The translations under genes were made by a program, and so were the position numbers. Under the pieces are notes generated by a model. The model ran no database searches. It was not told the DNA's origin and saw nothing but the letters and a program-made list of their open reading frames with translations. From a virus, in IMG/VR virus record IMGVR_UViG_3300035698_002359, positions 1 through 31,451 of that record: a DNA stretch of 31,451 bases; one strand, 5' to 3'. Each line of letters starts with the position of its first letter. Position 1 is the first letter of the stretch. Positions 28,589 to 31,451 of the stretch are shown piece by piece.

Positions 28589-28852
28589 ATGGAAAACAAG
28601 AAATTAGTAGTAGGTAAGATAGGGACGGTTGGCGAGTATAACGTAAACCTTGAAAACAATGATGTTCTAGACGCAAAAGCAGGCGTAGAGATTGAAGGTT
28701 TCAAGTTTGGTGTTTATGCAGGTGGAAGCTTAAAGCGTTTAGTGATGAATGGTTTAAGGTCTGTCGCTAAGAAAACAGACAACACTTGGGACGACGTTCT
28801 AGTCGATAAGATTGAAAAAATGCTTTTCCCGGAACCTAAAGTCGAAGGTTAG
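28589..28852 (+). CDS. Hypothetical protein, 87 aa
   Basis: A strong ribosome site (AGAGGAG) precedes ATG 28589. The first half is beta-like (KKLVVGKIGTVGEYNVNL, KAGVEIEGFKFGVYAGGS) and the second an amphipathic helix (LKRLVMNGLRSVAKKTDNTW, DDVLVDKIEKML). The 'KKTDNTWDDVLVDKIEKML' stretch recalls the C-terminal helix of phage LLH-type holin-family proteins, but no membrane segment is evident. Strong translation and the lysis-region context suggest a needed late protein. Unassigned. Confidence 0.6.
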   Translation: MENKKLVVGKIGTVGEYNVNLENNDVLDAKAGVEIEGFKFGVYAGGSLKRLVMNGLRSVAKKTDNTWDDVLVDKIEKMLFPEPKVEG

Positions 28853-28853
28853 T

Positions 28854-29222
28854 ATGGGTGAAAGGGGTATAGCTTTATTTTTCGCACGATTAGTAACAAA
28901 TAAACATAAAGATACATTTGTAGCGCATCTAGGTGTTACCCTTTTATTAGCAGAGTTAGGTATCGTCGGGAAATGGGTTAAACCCCTTGATTTTATATTA
29001 CGTTCTTTTCTAGGTTTCTTTATGGAAGGCACCGTCTTCTTTATAGATTTAAAGATAGATGCGTATAAAGAAGGAATGAAGTTAAAAGAATTTGAAGAGC
29101 TAGCAACAAAAGCATATATAAAAGCAACGGCAAAGGTTTATAATGAGGATGAAAAGAATAAAATACGTAGGCACTACCTTGAGATTATTTCTAAAATTGG
29201 TAACGTTGGTAACCCTAAGTAG
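28854..29222 (+). CDS. Two-span membrane protein, possible holin or inner-membrane spanin
   Basis: A 122-aa protein from ATG 28854, chosen because GAAGG lies five bases upstream; an earlier in-frame start overlaps the preceding gene. Two hydrophobic segments (AHLGVTLLLAELGIVGKW near residues 24-41 and ILRSFLGFFMEGTVFFIDL near 48-66) are followed by a charged helical tail. The C-terminal 80 bp overlap, in another frame, the start of a lipoprotein gene. That nested layout is typical of Rz/Rz1-type spanin pairs, though inner-membrane spanins usually have one span, so a holin reading is equally possible. Confidence 0.6.
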   Translation: MGERGIALFFARLVTNKHKDTFVAHLGVTLLLAELGIVGKWVKPLDFILRSFLGFFMEGTVFFIDLKIDAYKEGMKLKEFEELATKAYIKATAKVYNEDEKNKIRRHYLEIISKIGNVGNPK

Positions 29223-29532
29223 CTGCGCAAGTGGACCCGTTACAGAAGTTGACCCTTGTATAGAAATACCTTTCTTAGATGGTGCCGAAGGCGCTTGTAC
29301 TAATACAGTCACCCATAAAGCTTACATAGTTTATAATGCAAAATGGGTAGAGCAAAGGCCCAAGATGATTATGCTTCGTGCAAGTGACTGGACTAAAATA
29401 AAAATAGATTGGTTAAAAGCTTGTCGAATGATGATACGCGACGGAAAGAAATGTAATGTCGCCGTAGAATCTGTAGATAAGGCTATCATGCAATTAGATA
29501 AAATAGTTAAAAGCATTACCTCTAAACTATAG
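29143..29532 (+). CDS. Lipoprotein, outer-membrane spanin candidate
   Basis: A 129-aa protein from ATG 29143 with AAAGG upstream. A basic start (MRMKRIKYVGTTLRLF) is followed by LKLVTLVTLSSC, a canonical lipobox with Ala at +2, so it should be an outer-membrane lipoprotein. The mature part has Cys pairs (VDPCIEIPF, EGACTNT, KACRM, KKCNV) and two helices. It starts inside the membrane protein gene before it, the nested Rz1 arrangement, and ends just before a hairpin. At ~100 mature residues it is longer than most Rz1 proteins, and it is not proline-rich, so the spanin call is tentative. Confidence 0.6.
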   Translation: MRMKRIKYVGTTLRLFLKLVTLVTLSSCASGPVTEVDPCIEIPFLDGAEGACTNTVTHKAYIVYNAKWVEQRPKMIMLRASDWTKIKIDWLKACRMMIRDGKKCNVAVESVDKAIMQLDKIVKSITSKL

Positions 29533-29533
29533 A

Positions 29534-29558
29534 AGCCCGGTCCGAGTAGAACCGGGCT
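29534..29558. terminator. Stem-loop between convergent operons
   Basis: AGCCCGGT (29534-29541) and ACCGGGCT (29551-29558) form a perfect 8-bp stem with a 9-base loop between the rightward late genes and the leftward block. Read on the minus strand it begins GCCCGGTTCTACT and continues GGGCTTC.ATAGTTTA, nearly the same as the element after the capsid gene. No long T tract exists on either strand, so bidirectional termination is likely but not strong. Confidence 0.6.
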
Positions 29559-29563
29559 AGTAC

Positions 29564-29716
29564 TTAATACCTTTTCCTTTTCATTAATCTAGTTAGTAAG
29601 GTTATAATACTAATAATTGCATAACTTACTGTAGAAAAGAATAAAGTCGAAGTAATCAATACACCATAGTATGCGCCTTGAACCGCGCCCGCGTTAACCG
29701 CTTCATAGAACGTCAT
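29564..29716 (-). CDS. Small membrane protein, holin-like, 50 aa
   Basis: A minus-strand gene starts with ATG immediately after the endolysin stop (TAA then ATG) and ends just before the hairpin. It has a short polar head (MTFYEAVNAGAVQGAYY), one hydrophobic helix (VLITSTLFFSTVSYAIISII) and a strongly basic tail (RLMKRKRY). One span, small size, basic C-terminus and adjacency to endolysin fit a class III-type holin or a holin regulator. An AAGG lies ~11 bases upstream inside the endolysin gene. No family was recognised. Confidence 0.55.
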   Translation of the reverse strand: MTFYEAVNAGAVQGAYYGVLITSTLFFSTVSYAIISIITLLTRLMKRKRY

Positions 29717-30589
29717 TTATAACGCTGCCTTTAGTTGTTTTCTAAATTCTTCCATGGTGACAGATAGGCAAGCGCCGGGGTCTGCTTTTCTACCTCTAGG
29801 CCAGGCCATACCGTCGTGACCGTCAACAAAAGAAACGTCCTTTAATTGACCATTACGAATATATTTTAAACAGATTGAAAATAAACCGTTTTCTTGTTCG
29901 GGCGTGAATGGGTCCCATGCACCTACAAGATGGTTACCTTTTTTCTTCGTAATGATTCTAGGATTGGGGTGTGGTTTACGTCCCGGTCTTATAGCTATGT
30001 ACTTACCGCCTTTACGGATTAAATCGAACCACGCGTAATACTTGCCGTTAAACTTAACAAGCTTACCTGAATTAATCGTTTCAATACCGAGTGCTCTATT
30101 TGATACGGAAGTTGTACCCTTCCAATTAGATTTACCAATATTAGAACCCCATTGCGTTTCTAGATTCATATTCGCAGGTTCATAGAAAGTACCGTCATGA
30201 TCTAAAGCGATACAACCTAAACCATTCTTGCCAAGATAGGCGAGCATACTATCGGCATCTTTTCTAGAGTTTTCGTCTTCACTACCTGCGTGATAGTGAA
30301 TACAAATAGAATCAAACTTCCCTGTAGGTGTTTTAAACCTACCTTGTATCTTAACTTTAGAAGGCGACTTCTTTACTACGACGGGCACTTCCCAAAGTGT
30401 ACCGATTACTTGGTCTACCGGACGTTCGACTATTGGTTCAATGTCTTGAACGTCTCCAGTAATATGCAAAGCTTTTGCTTCTGTTATTTTATCATGGGCG
30501 TAGTCTAATAACTCGTCATAAGACTTACGTTCGATTGAAGCTTTAATACCCCAGCTTGCCTGCCACAATAGACTATCAATTTTATTCAT
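29717..30589 (-). CDS. Endolysin, N-acetylmuramoyl-L-alanine amidase (amidase_2)
   Basis: A 290-aa peptidoglycan amidase that cuts the bond between glycan and peptide stem. Zinc ligands are placed as in AmpD/T7 lysozyme: H98 in SICIHYHAG, H258 in VDGHDG and D270 in GRKADPG. The conserved NRALGIETINSGKL region is near 164-176. The first ~75 residues do not match the catalytic domain and may be a wall-binding or regulatory part. No signal peptide is present, so release would need a holin. The gene lies on the minus strand overlapping polymerase A by 4 bp, so it is expressed with the leftward operon, unusual for a lysis gene. Confidence 0.9.
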   Translation of the reverse strand: MNKIDSLLWQASWGIKASIERKSYDELLDYAHDKITEAKALHITGDVQDIEPIVERPVDQVIGTLWEVPVVVKKSPSKVKIQGRFKTPTGKFDSICIHYHAGSEDENSRKDADSMLAYLGKNGLGCIALDHDGTFYEPANMNLETQWGSNIGKSNWKGTTSVSNRALGIETINSGKLVKFNGKYYAWFDLIRKGGKYIAIRPGRKPHPNPRIITKKKGNHLVGAWDPFTPEQENGLFSICLKYIRNGQLKDVSFVDGHDGMAWPRGRKADPGACLSVTMEEFRKQLKAAL

Positions 30590-31451
30590 TTCCTATACCT
30601 CTCGCTTATATACCCTTCGGCTTTAACTGGTAAATCAGAAAACCAAGGCGCACATGTTGTTAATATTTTAATGTACTCTTCTATATTAGGTTTTTTACTT
30701 TCGCATATAACTTCGTCATGGACTTGAAATAGATAACGGTACCCGGCTTTAGTTAAGTTGTACGTCCCATACATGGTGATGTCGCGTGCTATACCTTGGC
30801 ATACCGACTCTACTAAAGAACCACCATAAGTGGCCTTGTTGACCCATTTAGAAGTCTTAGGGTGCTTTCTATGGTAGTAGACTTTAGGGCGGTACTCGCC
30901 CCAAGGTGTTGCTTCATTGCGAAGACTTGCGTAAGGGAATTTAATTTTTCTTTTACTAGGAAGCTGTACCCATAAATGCCCACGACTAAAGCCCCAAACG
31001 ACACGACCTACTCTTTGCGCAGTCCCCGTTTTAATCGCTTTAACTGCGGCGTCTTCTGTATCACTCCAAAGAGAAACGACTCTAGGGTGTGATGACCTAT
31101 AAATGTCTACGGCTTTATTAGCTATCTTTTGCGTAACATTCGGTACACCCCATTCTATACAAGTGTCATAGAAGCGGGTCTTACCCATTTGATAACCACA
31201 CCCAAGTTCGGCGGTTTTACCTAAGAATCTTTTTTCGTCGTCTATTTCTTTTTCAGGTATTCCAAAGATTCTAGAACTCATTTTTATATAAGGGTCCTTA
31301 CCTTCCCTAAAGTCATTAATAACTTCGTCATTACCTGCTATCCAATTTAAAACCCTACACTCGATAGCGTTTAAATCGGCTACGGCTAACTTCATTCCGT
31401 AACCGGAAGTAAACATAGAACGTAAACAACTTGCGTAGACTTCGGGTGTAC
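30586..31451 (-). CDS. polA: Family A DNA polymerase, C-terminal part (cut by right edge)
   Basis: The polymerase catalytic region is clear: motif A LAVADLNAIECRVL (Asp binds metal), motif B region KRFLGKTAELGCGYQMG, and motif C FQVHDEV. The frame stays open from the ATG at 31416 to the window edge with residues TPEVYASCLRSMFTSGYGMK, which match the family upstream of motif A, so that ATG is internal and the gene continues beyond 31451. The 5'-to-3' and 3'-to-5' exonuclease parts, if any, are outside. Motif B has ELGCGYQ rather than FG.xYG, as in several phage polymerases. The end overlaps the endolysin start by 4 bp. It would synthesise phage DNA with the primase-helicase of the other operon. 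Confidence 0.92.
   Translation of the reverse strand, partial: TPEVYASCLRSMFTSGYGMKLAVADLNAIECRVLNWIAGNDEVINDFREGKDPYIKMSSRIFGIPEKEIDDEKRFLGKTAELGCGYQMGKTRFYDTCIEWGVPNVTQKIANKAVDIYRSSHPRVVSLWSDTEDAAVKAIKTGTAQRVGRVVWGFSRGHLWVQLPSKRKIKFPYASLRNEATPWGEYRPKVYYHRKHPKTSKWVNKATYGGSLVESVCQGIARDITMYGTYNLTKAGYRYLFQVHDEVICESKKPNIEEYIKILTTCAPWFSDLPVKAEGYISERYRK

Noticed and set aside
1-31451. CRISPR array, tRNA genes, insertion sequence, integrase or attachment site
   Set aside because: No regularly spaced repeats with unique spacers, no cloverleaf-type sequence noticed, no transposase or integrase motif. Systematic tRNA and repeat searches could not be run here.

Overview
The window is part of a double-stranded DNA bacteriophage genome (or a prophage core) with a siphovirus-type, long non-contractile tail. 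The evidence is a complete HK97-type head module followed by neck, tail-tube, tail-assembly-chaperone (with a frameshift signal), tape-measure, tail-tip and fibre genes, plus a phage-type replication and lysis set. The DNA is AT-rich by eye (not computed). Three proteins carry plausible or near-plausible lipoprotein signals, one of them a spanin-like protein nested in the preceding gene, which points to a Gram-negative host. The host genus cannot be named from the sequence. No integrase, attachment site, tRNA, rRNA, IS element or CRISPR array was seen. Both edges cut through minus-strand genes, so early genes continue outside the window. If the genome circularises, the left and right minus-strand blocks would be one leftward operon running from the SNF2-like helicase to DNA polymerase A, endolysin and a small membrane protein.

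Layout. (1) 1-2810, minus strand: an early operon starting with an SNF2-like helicase, then a tiny P-loop protein, a Fis-type HTH protein, a 43-aa membrane protein and two unknown proteins, all overlapping or abutting. (2) 2811-2935: divergent control region with two near-identical 13-bp repeats spaced two helical turns apart. (3) 2936-6348, plus strand: Cro-like regulator, a primase-polymerase/VapE-helicase fusion, a candidate replication origin (iterons, AT-rich core, palindromes), a 36-aa membrane peptide and a RuvC-like resolvase. (4) 6358-8165: an accessory operon of seven small overlapping genes behind a promoter built on an 11-bp tandem repeat. It encodes an unknown 57-aa protein, a degenerate metallopeptidase-like lipoprotein, an unknown 79-aa protein, an RHH/zinc-knuckle protein, a LuxR-type HTH protein, a membrane peptide and an HQxxH metallopeptidase-like protein. 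(5) 8212-18088: packaging, head and neck (TerS, TerL, portal-MuF fusion, zinc ribbon, prohead protease, major capsid, head protein, connector, head closure, HK97 gp10-like, and a lectin-like/DUF3168 fusion). (6) 18090-28091: tail tube with an inserted domain, frameshifted tail chaperone, tape measure, distal tail, hub, three tandem collar paralogues, a related small tail protein and a large fibre with a lipobox. (7) 28108-29532: membrane/coiled-coil, possible holin and spanin-like genes. (8) 29534-31451, convergent minus strand: shared hairpin, 50-aa membrane protein, amidase endolysin and DNA polymerase A (cut by the window edge).

How the genes work together: the primase-helicase, polymerase A, SNF2 helicase and RuvC-like nuclease form a nearly self-sufficient replication and recombination set, with an origin next to the primase-helicase gene. 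The head and tail genes follow canonical order, which anchors functional calls where sequence alone is weak. The most unusual points are a lectin-like domain fused to the tail terminator, a domain inserted in the tail-tube protein, three tandem collar paralogues with HxH motifs, a fibre with a lipoprotein signal, two metallopeptidase-like proteins lacking catalytic residues, the iteron-rich origin, and several tiny genes hidden in overlaps.
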